Part shown: in pieces, positions 15,700 to 24,452 of the stretch
Layout of the letters: every line of letters starts with the position of its first letter
Numbering within the stretch: position 1 is the first letter of the stretch
Assembly (NCBI RefSeq): GCF_900112035.1
Contig: NZ_FOKC01000003.1
Location: 248,001 to 312,000 of the forward strand
DNA: 64,000 nucleotides
From: Nocardioides alpinus
Lineage (GTDB): Bacteria > Actinomycetota > Actinomycetes > Propionibacteriales > Nocardioidaceae
Reading direction: 5' to 3'
Notes under the pieces: generated by a model
The model's input: only the letters and a program-made list of their open reading frames with translations
What the model was told of the DNA's origin: nothing
The model's database searches: none
Position numbers and translations under genes: made by a program

Positions 15700-17814
15700 T
15701 CAGCCGAGCTCGCGCTCCAGCGCGTCGGTGAGCAGCGCGACCAGGGCCTCGGTCTGGATGTTGGCCGAGGACGAGACCTCCTCGTCCGAGCCGTCGAGCG
15801 CGCGCGCCGCCAGGCCGGCCTTGGAGTCGATCAGCTCCGCGATCCGGGTGTCGATCGTCTGCGCGGCGATGATCCGCCACGCGGTGACCGGGTCGCTCTG
15901 GCCGATGCGGTGGACGCGGTCGATCGCCTGGGTCTGCTCGGCGTCGGTCCACGAGAGCTCGGCGAGCACGACGTTGGAGGCGACCTGGAGGTTGACGCCG
16001 ACGCCGGCGGCGGCCAGCGAGCAGACGATGACCTGCACGTCGGGATCGTTGACGAAGGACGTGATGGCCTTCTCGCGCGCCTTGGCCGACTGGTCGCCAC
16101 GGATCGAGACGTGCTTGAGGCCGCGGCGGGTGAAGGTGTCCTCGGCGACGTCCATGACGTCGATGTGGCGGGCGAAGAAGACGACCTTGCCGACGTTGCG
16201 CGCCAGCTGGGCGGCGTAGTCGGCGGACAGGCCGGCCTTGGCGCGGCCGATGCGGCGGAACATCGAGAAGACGTTCTCCCCGGACGTGCCGGAGTCCATC
16301 TCCTCGCGCTCCCACGTCGCGACGCGGCGTACGAGCTCGTGGTCGATGCCGTCGACGACGGAGCCCGTACGACGGGTCTCCAGCGCGGCCTTGTAGCGCT
16401 CGACGAGCCGACGGGCGAGCTCCTTCTCCGCCGAGCGGATCGAGCGGGCGTCCTCGTCGTCGAGCTCGACGGGGATGTCGGCGATGCGGCGGGCCGGGAT
16501 GTCGGCGGCGACATCGACCTTGCGACGACGCACGATGCCCATGTCGATCACGGCCTTGCGGGCCGCGGGGTAGAAGGAGTGGTCGGCCGGGGTCAGGTCG
16601 GTCTCCTCGAGCGACTCCATCAGGCGCGGCATCGGCTTGCGGTCGTCGATCCAGCCGAGGAACTGCCAGATCGCGCGGAAGTCCTCGATGTCGTTGATGA
16701 GGGGCGTGCCGGTGAGGGCCATCAGCAGCGGGCGGGCCGTCCGGGCGCGCAGCCGCTCGGAGAGCTCCAGCACGTGGCGCGAGCGCTGCGAGGTCTTGTT
16801 CTTGATGAAGTGCGCCTCGTCGACGACCATCCCGCGGAAGCCGAACTCGCCGAGCCAGCCGACGTGCCGGTCGAGGATCTCGTAGTTGACGATGATCACG
16901 TCGGCGAAGGCGTCGACCTGGTCGCCGTCGCCGTGGATCACGGTCGCGCGGCGACGCGGGATCCAACGCTCGGTCTCGCGGGCCCAGTTGGTCTTGACGA
17001 CGTTGGGGCACACCACGAGCAGCGGGAACGCGTTGGCGGCCTGCGCGGCCAGCAGCGCCTGGGCGGTCTTGCCCAGGCCGGGCTCGTCAGCGAGCAGGAA
17101 CGTGCGGTGGCCCTCGGCGGCGGACTCGATCATCCGGGCCTGGTGGGGCATCAGCTCGAGCTTGCCGGGCGCCTTGAGCGAGGTCGCCTCGGGAAGGGCC
17201 ATGCAGGACGACGAGCCGCCGAGCTCGAAGGAGCGGAACAGCGGGCCGAGCAGCTCCCAGGTGGCCAGCCGGCCGTGGGTGCTGCGGCGCTCGTTGCCGA
17301 TGTCGAAGTCGGGCACCAGGAACGGGTTGGCGAGCTGGTGCTGGATCACCGACTGCGGGATGACCTTGCGCTCGAGGAGGCCGGGGCCGGACTCGTCGTC
17401 GGGCTTGGGCTCGTCGGGGACGGTCTCGATGCCGGCCTTGCGCAGCAGCTCCAGGCGCAGGTCGCGGGCGCTGTCGGTGACCCTGGACTCCTCGGACAGC
17501 AGCCCGAAGAGGGAGGGATCGCGGGTCGCGGTCTTGGCGAGGATCGTCGCGATGCCGTCGAGGCGCTTGAGCTCGTCGGCCTTCTGGGCGTCGGTGAGCT
17601 CGGTCGAGGCGCGTACGTCCGTGCGGTGCTCGCGCGCCAGCAGCGCGACGACCTGGAAGCGCACCCGCTGGCCGGGTGCGAGCGGACCTCGCTGGACGGC
17701 CGACTCGAGCTCGCGCACGGCCCGGGCCAGGACCGGCACGATGCCCTCGTTGTCCTTGTGGCGGGCGTGCGCGGGGGTGCGGCGGTTGCCGCGTGATCGC
17801 TGGCGCTGGGCCAA
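15700..17814 (-). CDS. SNF2-family DEAD/DEAH helicase
   Basis: A 704-residue Swi2/Snf2 ATPase. A TTG start at 17814 is proposed: GGAGGA stands five bases before it and the protein then begins MAQRQRSRGNRR; the longer frame to an ATG at 17970 has no ribosome site. Helicase motifs: I DEPGLGKT, II VVDEAHFIKN (a DEAH box), III LTGTPLIND, V/VI QVIVCSLAAAGVGVNLQ and AIDRVHRIGQ. The 200-residue N-terminal part is not recognised. Family members remodel nucleoprotein complexes or act in DNA repair; the partner is unknown. A promoter-like TACAGT element lies further upstream near 17980. Confidence 0.87.
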   Translation of the reverse strand: MAQRQRSRGNRRTPAHARHKDNEGIVPVLARAVRELESAVQRGPLAPGQRVRFQVVALLAREHRTDVRASTELTDAQKADELKRLDGIATILAKTATRDPSLFGLLSEESRVTDSARDLRLELLRKAGIETVPDEPKPDDESGPGLLERKVIPQSVIQHQLANPFLVPDFDIGNERRSTHGRLATWELLGPLFRSFELGGSSSCMALPEATSLKAPGKLELMPHQARMIESAAEGHRTFLLADEPGLGKTAQALLAAQAANAFPLLVVCPNVVKTNWARETERWIPRRRATVIHGDGDQVDAFADVIIVNYEILDRHVGWLGEFGFRGMVVDEAHFIKNKTSQRSRHVLELSERLRARTARPLLMALTGTPLINDIEDFRAIWQFLGWIDDRKPMPRLMESLEETDLTPADHSFYPAARKAVIDMGIVRRRKVDVAADIPARRIADIPVELDDEDARSIRSAEKELARRLVERYKAALETRRTGSVVDGIDHELVRRVATWEREEMDSGTSGENVFSMFRRIGRAKAGLSADYAAQLARNVGKVVFFARHIDVMDVAEDTFTRRGLKHVSIRGDQSAKAREKAITSFVNDPDVQVIVCSLAAAGVGVNLQVASNVVLAELSWTDAEQTQAIDRVHRIGQSDPVTAWRIIAAQTIDTRIAELIDSKAGLAARALDGSDEEVSSSANIQTEALVALLTDALERELG

Positions 17815-18019
17815 GGGGTCCTCCGGGACTGGGTACGCGTCGCGGAGCAGGCGAGCCTGGGTCGGCGCTGACCTGCACACCACGGCGTAGAGGTTGGAGC
17901 GAGGCGTCGTGGTCGTGGCCGGTGGATCATGGCTGATCAATGCGGCACGGCGTCGGGACGCTGCACCCACTGTAACCCCCGCGTGGGCGATGGGGGCAAT
18001 TGTCCGCCGACGGCGTGGC

Positions 18020-19327
18020 TCAGCGCGGCGGCCGGTGGTCCACGATGCGCCGCATCTTGCCCACCGACCGCTCGATCGACGCCACCTCCACGACGTCGAC
18101 GGCGACGCTCACCCCGATCGAATCCTTGATCCGCTGGGTGAGCTCGGCCTGCGCAGCGGCCGCCTCCTGCGGCGTCGTGGCCTCCCGGCGCTCCACGCGG
18201 ACGGTCAGGGTGTCGAGGTTGCCGCTGCGGTCGAGGTGGCACTGGAAGTGCGGCGAGAGCGCCGGCAGGCCGAGCACGATCTCCTCGATCTGCGTGGGGA
18301 AGAGGTTGACCCCGCGCAGGATCATCATGTCGTCGGTGCGACCGGTGATCTTCTCCATCCGCCGCATGGTGCGCGCGGTGCCGGGCAGCAGCCGGGTGAG
18401 GTCGCGGGTGCGGTAGCGGATGACCGGCATCGCCTGCTTGGTCAGCGTCGTGAAGACCAGCTCGCCCTCCTCCCCGTCGGGCAGCACCTCGCCGGTGACC
18501 GGGTCGATGATCTCGGGGTAGAAGTGGTCCTCCCAGATGTGGAGGCCGTCCTTCGTCTCCACGCACTCGCTCGCCACGCCGGGCCCGATGACCTCGGACA
18601 GGCCGTAGATGTCGACGGCGTGCATGTCCATCCGCTCCTCGACCTCGCGACGCATGTCGTTGGTCCACGGCTCGGCGCCGAAGATGCCGACCTTGAGCGA
18701 GGTGGAGCGCGGGTCGACGCCCTGGGCCTCGAGCTCGTCGATGATCGAGAGCATGTAGGACGGCGTGACCATGATGATGTCGGGCTCGAAGTCGAGGATC
18801 AGCTGCACCTGGCGCTGCGTCATCCCTCCGGAGACGGGTACGACCGTGCACCCGAGGCGCTCGGCACCGGCGTGGGCGCCGAGGCCGCCGGTGAACAGGC
18901 CGTAGCCGTAGGCGTTGTGCAGGATCATCCCGCGCCGGCCGCCGGCTGCGCGGATCGAGCGGGCCACCACGTCGGCCCACATGTCGAGGTCGTCGCGGGT
19001 GTAGCCGACGACGGTCGGCTTGCCGGTCGTGCCGCTCGAGGCGTGGAGTCGTACGACCTCCTCCCGCGGCACCGCGAACATCCCGAACGGGTAGTGGTCG
19101 CGCAGCGTCGCCTTGGTCGTGAACGGCAGCCGGGCGAGGTCGTCGAGCGACCGGATGTCGTCGGGGTGCACCGAGGCCTCGTCGAAGGCGGCGCGGTAGT
19201 GGGCGACCTGGTCGTAGGCGTGCCGGACCGACCACTGCAGTCGCTCGAGCTGGAGGGCCCGCAGCTGCTCGACGGGTGCGGTCTCGATCGGGTCGAGGTC
19301 GCCGGGCCGGGGAGTCAGGTCGAGCAC
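18020..19327 (-). CDS. paaK: Phenylacetate-CoA ligase
   Basis: A 435-residue AMP-forming ligase that makes phenylacetyl-CoA, the first step of the paa pathway, in the cytoplasm. GTG start at 19327 with a GGAGGA ribosome site. Motifs: the phosphate loop ASSGTTGKPTVVGYT, FGAEPW, YGLSEVIGPG, and the C-terminal TDDMMILRGVNLFPTQIEE, all typical of PaaK. Divergent from the TetR gene at 19399; between them lie tandem 12-base repeats that may carry the operator. Expected size of PaaK is about 430-440. Confidence 0.95.
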   Translation of the reverse strand: MLDLTPRPGDLDPIETAPVEQLRALQLERLQWSVRHAYDQVAHYRAAFDEASVHPDDIRSLDDLARLPFTTKATLRDHYPFGMFAVPREEVVRLHASSGTTGKPTVVGYTRDDLDMWADVVARSIRAAGGRRGMILHNAYGYGLFTGGLGAHAGAERLGCTVVPVSGGMTQRQVQLILDFEPDIIMVTPSYMLSIIDELEAQGVDPRSTSLKVGIFGAEPWTNDMRREVEERMDMHAVDIYGLSEVIGPGVASECVETKDGLHIWEDHFYPEIIDPVTGEVLPDGEEGELVFTTLTKQAMPVIRYRTRDLTRLLPGTARTMRRMEKITGRTDDMMILRGVNLFPTQIEEIVLGLPALSPHFQCHLDRSGNLDTLTVRVERREATTPQEAAAAQAELTQRIKDSIGVSVAVDVVEVASIERSVGKMRRIVDHRPPR

Positions 19328-19341
19328 GGTGTGGTCCTCCT

Positions 19342-19382
19342 GGTCGGGAGATCGGTCGGGAGATCGGTCGGGAGATCGGTCG
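19342..19382. repeat. Tandem 12-base repeat in paaK-paaR promoter region
   Basis: Three direct copies of GGTCGGGAGATC are followed by a truncated GGTCG. Each junction makes the sequence GATCGGTC, which is the same half-site as the palindrome GACCGATCGGTC found in the paaA-paaZ promoter. It may be an array of regulator half-sites or a simple slippage repeat. Confidence 0.7.
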
Positions 19383-19398
19383 TGGGAAGGTGTCTGTC

Positions 19399-20055
19399 AT
19401 GACAGCGAGGGCGGAGGGCGCCGGGCGCCGCGGTCGTCCCGGTCACGACCAGCGCGACGTGCTGCGCGTGGCGGTCGACCTCTTCAACCGGCAGGGCTAC
19501 GACGCGACCAGCGTCGGCGACGTGGCGCGCGAGCTCGGACTGACGAAGTCGGCCATCTACCACCACGTCCCCAGCAAGGAGCACCTGCTCCAGAGCGCGA
19601 TCGACGAGGCCCTCGACGCGCTCACGGCGGCACTCGACACGGTGGCGGCGTCCGACGGGCTCGACGCGGAGCAACGTCTGCGCGAGGTGGTGCGCAGCAG
19701 CGTCACCGTGCTCGTACGCCACCTGCCGGCGGTGACCCTGCTGCTGCGGGTGCACGGCAACACCCCGGTCGAGAAGGCCGCCCTGGCCCGGCGACGCGGG
19801 ATCGACGAGCGCCTCGCCGACATGGTCCGCCAGGCCGTCGACGAGGGCGTCCTGCGCGACGACCTCGACCCGCTGGTCATCAGCCGGCTGCTCTTCGGGA
19901 TGGTGAACTCGCTGGTCGAGTGGGTCCGCCCGGACGTCGACGAGGACGCCCTCGCCGCGTCGCTGGCCGCGCTGGCCTTCGACGGCCTCACGCACGGGGC
20001 TCTCCCCGGTCCGGCAGGCTCCGGCTCCGGCTCCGACCGCGGAACTCGGCGATGA
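19399..20055 (+). CDS. paaR: TetR family regulator of the phenylacetate locus
   Basis: A 218-residue TetR repressor beginning at ATG 19399 (GGAAGG upstream). The helix-turn-helix is YDATSVGDVARELGLTKSAIYHHVPSKEHLLQ. TetR-type PaaR proteins are the usual repressors of actinobacterial paa genes and respond to phenylacetyl-CoA; the assignment here is by position between paaK and paaI. The ATG itself sits in the small palindrome CTGTCATGACAG. The last 68 bases overlap the convergent paaI gene, and the C-terminus (Gly/Ser/Arg-rich) is probably a poorly constrained tail read antisense to paaI. Confidence 0.85.
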   Translation: MTARAEGAGRRGRPGHDQRDVLRVAVDLFNRQGYDATSVGDVARELGLTKSAIYHHVPSKEHLLQSAIDEALDALTAALDTVAASDGLDAEQRLREVVRSSVTVLVRHLPAVTLLLRVHGNTPVEKAALARRRGIDERLADMVRQAVDEGVLRDDLDPLVISRLLFGMVNSLVEWVRPDVDEDALAASLAALAFDGLTHGALPGPAGSGSGSDRGTRR

Positions 20056-20413
20056 CCTCGCCGGTCTCCGGGTCGTCGGCACGCACCGTCACGTCGTAGA
20101 GCCCGGACCGGCCGCGGAGGGACACCTCGCGGGCCTCGGCGTACAACGTCTGGCCGAGCCGTCCCGGCCGCAGGAAGTCGATGGTGAACCCCGCCGCGAC
20201 CGCCACCGGTCCGTGGGAGTTGCAGGCGAGGGCGAAGGCTGAGTCGGCGAGGCTGGCGATCACCCCGCCGTGGCACAGGTCGTGGCCGTTGACCATGTCG
20301 GGGCGCACGACCATCGAGACCGTCCCGCGCCCCGGTGCAACCTCGACGGCCTCCATGCCGAGCATCGCGCTGGCCCGGTCCGCGGCCCACATCGCGTGGG
20401 CGGTCTCAAGCAT
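19988..20413 (-). CDS. paaI: Hydroxyphenylacetyl-CoA thioesterase PaaI
   Basis: A 141-residue hot-dog thioesterase that releases CoA from dead-end phenylacetate-pathway intermediates. The active segment is NGHDLCHGGVIASLADSAFALACNS, with HGG and the downstream acidic residue in place. Its ATG overlaps the paaE stop by 8 bases, so it is cotranscribed as the last gene of the paaABCDE run. The 3' end overlaps paaR by 68 bases on the opposite strand. The C-terminus RSRSRSLPDRGEPRA extends past the family core. Confidence 0.9.
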   Translation of the reverse strand: MLETAHAMWAADRASAMLGMEAVEVAPGRGTVSMVVRPDMVNGHDLCHGGVIASLADSAFALACNSHGPVAVAAGFTIDFLRPGRLGQTLYAEAREVSLRGRSGLYDVTVRADDPETGEVIAEFRGRSRSRSLPDRGEPRA

Positions 20414-21461
20414 CGAAGTCGACGGTGACGGCGTCGCTCACCGGGAAGGACTGGCAGGTGAGGACGAACTGCTGCGCGACCTCGGCGGGCTCGAGGGCGT
20501 AGTTGCGCACCATCTCCACCTCGCCGTCGACCACCCTGGCGCGGCAGGTGCCGCAGACCCCGCCCTTGCAGGCGAACGGCAGGTCGCTGCGCACGGCCTG
20601 CGCGGAGTCGAGGAGCGTCGCGTCGCGCGCCATCGCCGTCGTCGTCGTACGTCCGTCCAGCACGACGGTCACGTCACTGGTCACGCCCTCGACCACGCGG
20701 TCGGCATGGCGCAGGGTCGGCGGCGGCTCGTCGACGAAGAAGAGCTCGAAGTGGATCTTCTCCGACGGCACACCGAGCTCCTCGAGCACGGTGCGGGAGT
20801 CCTCGATCAGGCCCAGCGGGCCGCAGAGCCAGACGTGGTCGAGGGCGTCCAGCGCCACCTTGATCGGCAGCAGCCGACGGAGCCGGGCGGCGTCGAGGCG
20901 ACCCGAGAAGAGCTCGACGTCGCGGGGCTCACGGGACAGCACGTGGACGAGGTCGAAGCGCGGGCCGTGGAGGTTCTTGAGGTCGCCGAGCTCCTCGGCG
21001 AACATCACCGAGGTGGTCTCGCGGTTGCCGTAGAGCATCGTCACGGTGCTCGCCGGGTTGGCCAGCACGGAGGCTGCGATGGACAGCATCGGCGTGATGC
21101 CGGAGCCGGCGGCGATGCACAGGTGGCGTCCGGGCAGGGCCGGCTCGGCGCGGAAGCTCCCGGACGGGGCTGCGACCTCGACCGTCTCGCCCGGCGCGAG
21201 CTGGTGGATCAGCCAGGAGGAGAACATCCCACCGGGGATGGCGCGCACGCCGATGCGCGGTGCGGCGCCGGCGGGCGCGCAGATCGAGTACGTCCGGCGG
21301 TGCTCGACGCCGTCGACGACCCGTCGCAGCGTCAGCGACTCGCCCGGCTCGAAGGCGAAGAGCTCGCGCAGGTCGTCGGGCACGTCGAAGGTGACGGCCG
21401 CCGAGTCGTCCGTGAGCGGCTGGACGTCACGGACCGTGAGCTCGTGGAAGGCCGTGGCCAT
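20406..21461 (-). CDS. paaE: Phenylacetyl-CoA epoxidase reductase subunit
   Basis: A 351-residue FAD- and 2Fe-2S-containing reductase that passes NADPH electrons to the PaaA diiron site. Order: FAD domain (RRTYSICAPAG), NAD(P) domain (CIAAGSGITPMLS; WLCGPLGLIED), C-terminal plant-type ferredoxin domain with CKGGVCGTC and a distal Cys (FVLTCQS). Normal length. Lies between paaD and paaI, with a 4-base gap to paaD. Confidence 0.95.
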   Translation of the reverse strand: MATAFHELTVRDVQPLTDDSAAVTFDVPDDLRELFAFEPGESLTLRRVVDGVEHRRTYSICAPAGAAPRIGVRAIPGGMFSSWLIHQLAPGETVEVAAPSGSFRAEPALPGRHLCIAAGSGITPMLSIAASVLANPASTVTMLYGNRETTSVMFAEELGDLKNLHGPRFDLVHVLSREPRDVELFSGRLDAARLRRLLPIKVALDALDHVWLCGPLGLIEDSRTVLEELGVPSEKIHFELFFVDEPPPTLRHADRVVEGVTSDVTVVLDGRTTTTAMARDATLLDSAQAVRSDLPFACKGGVCGTCRARVVDGEVEMVRNYALEPAEVAQQFVLTCQSFPVSDAVTVDFDA

Positions 21462-21465
21462 GGCC

Positions 21466-21987
21466 TCAGATCTCCTTCAGGTGGTCGAACGGCTCGAGGC
21501 AGGTCGTGCAGCGGTACTGCGCCTTGCACGACGTCGACCCGAACTCCGAGACCAGCTCGGTCGCGGGTGAGTCGCACTGCGGGCAGCGGACCTGGCGGGC
21601 CGTGGGGAGCAGCGTGAGCGGGATGGGGCCGTGTGTGGAAGGCGCGGGACCCGGCGGCGAGATGCCCGCCGCGAGCAGCGCGGCCCGTCCGGCCGGGGTG
21701 ATCCAGTCGGTCGTCCAGGCGGGGTGGAGGCTGACGCGCACCTCGACCCGGTCGAAGCCCGCAGCCTGCAGCTCGCGGACGAGGTCGTCGCGCATCGCCG
21801 CCATCGCGGGGCAGCCCGAGTAGGTCGGGGTGATGTCGACGACGACGTGCGAGTCGCCCACCACGTCGACGTCGCGCAGGACGCCGAGGTCGGCCAGGGT
21901 GAGCATCGGGAGCTCGGGGTCGGTGACGCGCTCCGCGACGGACCGGGCCCGGTCGAGAGGACGCCGCGACGTGCGGACACTCACCAC
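21466..21987 (-). CDS. paaD: Phenylacetyl-CoA epoxidase assembly factor PaaD
   Basis: A 173-residue protein with an N-terminal MIP18/DUF59-like part (VTDPELPMLTLADLGVLRDV; TPTYSGCPAM) and a C-terminal zinc ribbon (CPQCDS...TSCKAQYRCTTC). PaaD is needed for the activity of the epoxidase, probably for Fe-S insertion into PaaE. The GTG start at 21987 (alternative GTG 21984) overlaps the paaC stop. Confidence 0.94.
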   Translation of the reverse strand: MVSVRTSRRPLDRARSVAERVTDPELPMLTLADLGVLRDVDVVGDSHVVVDITPTYSGCPAMAAMRDDLVRELQAAGFDRVEVRVSLHPAWTTDWITPAGRAALLAAGISPPGPAPSTHGPIPLTLLPTARQVRCPQCDSPATELVSEFGSTSCKAQYRCTTCLEPFDHLKEI

Positions 21988-22919
21988 TGCCCCCTCGGGT
22001 GGGCGCGGGCCACGGACTGCATCTCGGCGAGCATCCGGCTCAGTGCCTCGCCGTGCATGCCGTCGCGCCCGGTGCGACCCAGCACGCCGGAGCGGCGGGC
22101 GACCTCGGGCCGGGGCACGTCGGCGGCAGTCAGGACCTGGTCGAGGACCGCCTCCGCCGCCTCACGCACGGTCGCCGGATCGACCCCGACACCGGACGCG
22201 GCGGCGGCCGCCTCGACGGGGTGGGTGTCGAACAGCTCCGGCCACAGCGGCCAGAGCTCGTCGAGCGCCGCGAGCAACCGGGAGCGGGACTCCTCGGTGC
22301 CCTGGGCGAGAGTGACGAACCAGCGGGCCGCGTAGTCGCGGTGGTAGGTCAGCTCCTTGACGCCCTTGACCGCGACAGCGGACAGGACGTGGTCGGTGCT
22401 GGCGCGGAGCCGCTCCCAGACCGCCAGCCGCCAGACCGAGAACAGCAGCACCCGCACGGTCGCCTCGGCGAAGTCACCGTTGACGACCTCGGCAAAGCGC
22501 ACGTTGCGGAACTCGTGCGCCTCGCGGAAGAAGGCCAGCGCATCCTCCGGCGGCGCGGGCGAGCCCTCGGGCAGGGCCGGCACCACGGAGTCGTCGGCCT
22601 TCGCGGCCCGGGCGAGCAACAACCGGGACTGGCCGAGGAGGTCGAGCGCGATGTTGGACAGCGCGATGTCGTCCTCGAGGTCGGGGGCGTTGCTGGTCCA
22701 CTCCGCGATCCGGTGCGACATGACGAGGGAGTCGTCGCCCAGCATCAGGGCGTACGCCGCCAGCGTGGGCGCGTCGATCCCCTCGGGGATGGTGGTGTCG
22801 ACGCCGGCCAGCGGGTCTTCGAAGTCGGTGCCGAAGGCCCAGTGGGCGTCATTGACGAGCAGCCCGGCGTAGGCGCTGTCGTGCTCGTCCTCTGCGGAGG
22901 TGTGTACGTGATCTGGCAT
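21981..22919 (-). CDS. paaC: Phenylacetyl-CoA epoxidase structural subunit PaaC
   Basis: A 312-residue ferritin-like helical subunit that pairs with PaaA in the epoxidase; it lacks a working diiron centre in the family. Recognisable stretches are ALMLGDDSLVMSHRIAEWTSNAP, NIALDLLGQSRLLLARAA, and AVKGVKELTYHRDYAARWFVTLAQGTEES. Longer N-terminus than E. coli PaaC by about 40 residues. A 61-base gap plus the paaB stop region separates it from paaB (91 bases in all), the largest gap in the paaA-I run. Confidence 0.94.
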   Translation of the reverse strand: MPDHVHTSAEDEHDSAYAGLLVNDAHWAFGTDFEDPLAGVDTTIPEGIDAPTLAAYALMLGDDSLVMSHRIAEWTSNAPDLEDDIALSNIALDLLGQSRLLLARAAKADDSVVPALPEGSPAPPEDALAFFREAHEFRNVRFAEVVNGDFAEATVRVLLFSVWRLAVWERLRASTDHVLSAVAVKGVKELTYHRDYAARWFVTLAQGTEESRSRLLAALDELWPLWPELFDTHPVEAAAAASGVGVDPATVREAAEAVLDQVLTAADVPRPEVARRSGVLGRTGRDGMHGEALSRMLAEMQSVARAHPRGQW

Positions 22920-23010
22920 CAGCTCTGGCCGCCGATCGTCGGAGGGAACGGGGTCCCCGCGGCGTTGTTCTGGAGGAGCGCAGCGGGGGAGGAAGAACGT
23001 CGTGGGGTGT

Positions 23011-23373
23011 TCAGATGTGAGGGACGTTGTCGGGGATGTCGTAGAACGTCGGGTGGCGATAGACCTTGTCGCCGCTCGGCGCGAACATCGGGTCCTTCTC
23101 GTCCGGGCTCGACGCGGTGATGGCGTCGGCGCGGACCACCCAGATGCTGACGCCCTCGTTGCGGCGGGTGTAGACGTCGCGGGCGTGCAGCAGCGCCATC
23201 CGGTCGTCGGCGGCGTGCAGCGAGCCGACGTGGACGTGGTTGAGGCCGCGCTTGCCGCGGACGAAGACCTCGTAGAGGGGCCACTCGGGCTCGGGTGCCG
23301 GGACGTCGACCCCGGTGGGCACGCCTGCCAGCGGAACTGCTCCGTGACCGCCCTCGGCGGAGAGGTTGCTCAT
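23011..23373 (-). CDS. paaB: Phenylacetyl-CoA epoxidase subunit PaaB
   Basis: A 120-residue small subunit of the epoxidase. Start ATG at 23373 overlaps the paaA stop (ATGA). The core [55 protein letters not shown] is typical PaaB; the N-terminal 25 residues are extra and Gly/Pro-rich. PaaB bridges PaaAC units in the complex. Confidence 0.95.
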   Translation of the reverse strand: MSNLSAEGGHGAVPLAGVPTGVDVPAPEPEWPLYEVFVRGKRGLNHVHVGSLHAADDRMALLHARDVYTRRNEGVSIWVVRADAITASSPDEKDPMFAPSGDKVYRHPTFYDIPDNVPHI

Positions 23374-24329
23374 GCGGTGGCCTCCTTCGTGGCGAAGGCC
23401 GTCGCCGCGGCCCGCACCCAGGCGCCGTCCTCGTGGGCGCGGCGGCGGTGGGCCAGCCGCTGGGCGTTGCAAGGACCGTTGCCCTTGACCCCCTGCATGA
23501 ACTCGTCCCAGTCGGGCTGGCCGAAGTCGTAGTGGGCGCGCTCGTCGTTCCACGCGAGGTCTGGGTCGGGCAGCGTCACGCCGAGGGCCTCGGCCTGCGG
23601 CACGGACATGTCGACGAACTTCTGGCGCAGCTCGTCGTTGGTGTTGCGCTTGATCCCCCACGCCATCGACTGCGCGGTGTTGGGCGAGTCGGCGTCGGGC
23701 GGGCCGAACATCATCAGCGCCGGCCACCAGAAGCGGTCCACCGACTCCTGCACCATTGCGCGCTGCTCGTCGGTGCCGCGCATCATCGTGGTCAGCAGCT
23801 CGTAGCCCTGCCGCTGGTGGAAGGACTCCTCCTTGCAGACGCGGATCATCGCGCGGCCGTACGGGCCGAAGGACGTGCGGCACAGAGGCACCTGGTTGCA
23901 GATCGCGGCGCCGTCGACGAGCCAGCCGATGCTGCCGACGTCGGCGTAGGACAGCGTCGGGTAGTTGAAGATCGAGGAGTACTTCTGCCGACCGGAGATC
24001 AGCATCTCGGTGAGCTCGAGCCGGGAGACACCGAGGGTCTCGGCCGCGGAGTAGAGGTAGAGCCCGTGACCTGCCTCGTCCTGCACCTTGGCGAGCAGGA
24101 TCGCCTTGCGGCGCAGGCTCGGCGCGCGGGAGATCCAGTTGCCCTCGGGCTGCATGCCGATGATCTCGCTGTGCGCGTGCTGCGCGATCTGCCTCACGAG
24201 GGTCCTGCGATAGCCGTCGGGCATCCAGTCACGCGGCTCGATGCGGTCGTTGCGGGCGATCGTCGCCTCGAAGTGGCTCTCCAGGTCGGCCTGGGTGCCG
24301 GCGTCGAGCGGGGTCTCGGTGAGGGTCAT
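23370..24329 (-). CDS. paaA: Phenylacetyl-CoA epoxidase catalytic subunit PaaA
   Basis: A 319-residue diiron subunit that epoxidises phenylacetyl-CoA. ATG 24329 follows GGAGG by eight bases; a GTG at 24344 would swallow that site. Diiron-ligand helices are visible in [17 protein letters not shown] and [17 protein letters not shown]. Ends in an overlap with paaB. First gene of the minus-strand paaABCDEI operon, under a palindromic operator shared with paaZ. Confidence 0.96.
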   Translation of the reverse strand: MTLTETPLDAGTQADLESHFEATIARNDRIEPRDWMPDGYRRTLVRQIAQHAHSEIIGMQPEGNWISRAPSLRRKAILLAKVQDEAGHGLYLYSAAETLGVSRLELTEMLISGRQKYSSIFNYPTLSYADVGSIGWLVDGAAICNQVPLCRTSFGPYGRAMIRVCKEESFHQRQGYELLTTMMRGTDEQRAMVQESVDRFWWPALMMFGPPDADSPNTAQSMAWGIKRNTNDELRQKFVDMSVPQAEALGVTLPDPDLAWNDERAHYDFGQPDWDEFMQGVKGNGPCNAQRLAHRRRAHEDGAWVRAAATAFATKEATA

Positions 24330-24351
24330 CCGTGTTGCCTCCACATTTACT

Positions 24352-24363
24352 GACCGATCGGTC
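24352..24363. promoter_or_regulatory. Palindromic operator between paaA and paaZ
   Basis: The perfect palindrome GACCGATCGGTC lies between the divergent paaA and paaZ genes, within ACTGACCGATCGGTCTGG. TetR-type PaaR proteins bind ACCG...CGGT palindromes in actinobacteria (established family knowledge). A TATTAG -10-like element for paaZ follows at about 24367-24372, so a bound repressor would block it. Confidence 0.75.
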
Positions 24364-24452
24364 TGGTATTAGTGTGTCACCCGTCACTCTGGCACGCAAA
24401 CACCGGCCTGCACATGTCCTACGATCCACCCGACGATCCCAAGGGGAACCCC

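Noticed and set aside
17815..18019. Additional gene between helicase and paaK
   Set aside because: Only a frame extending the helicase exists; it lacks a ribosome site, and the TTG start explains the sequence better.
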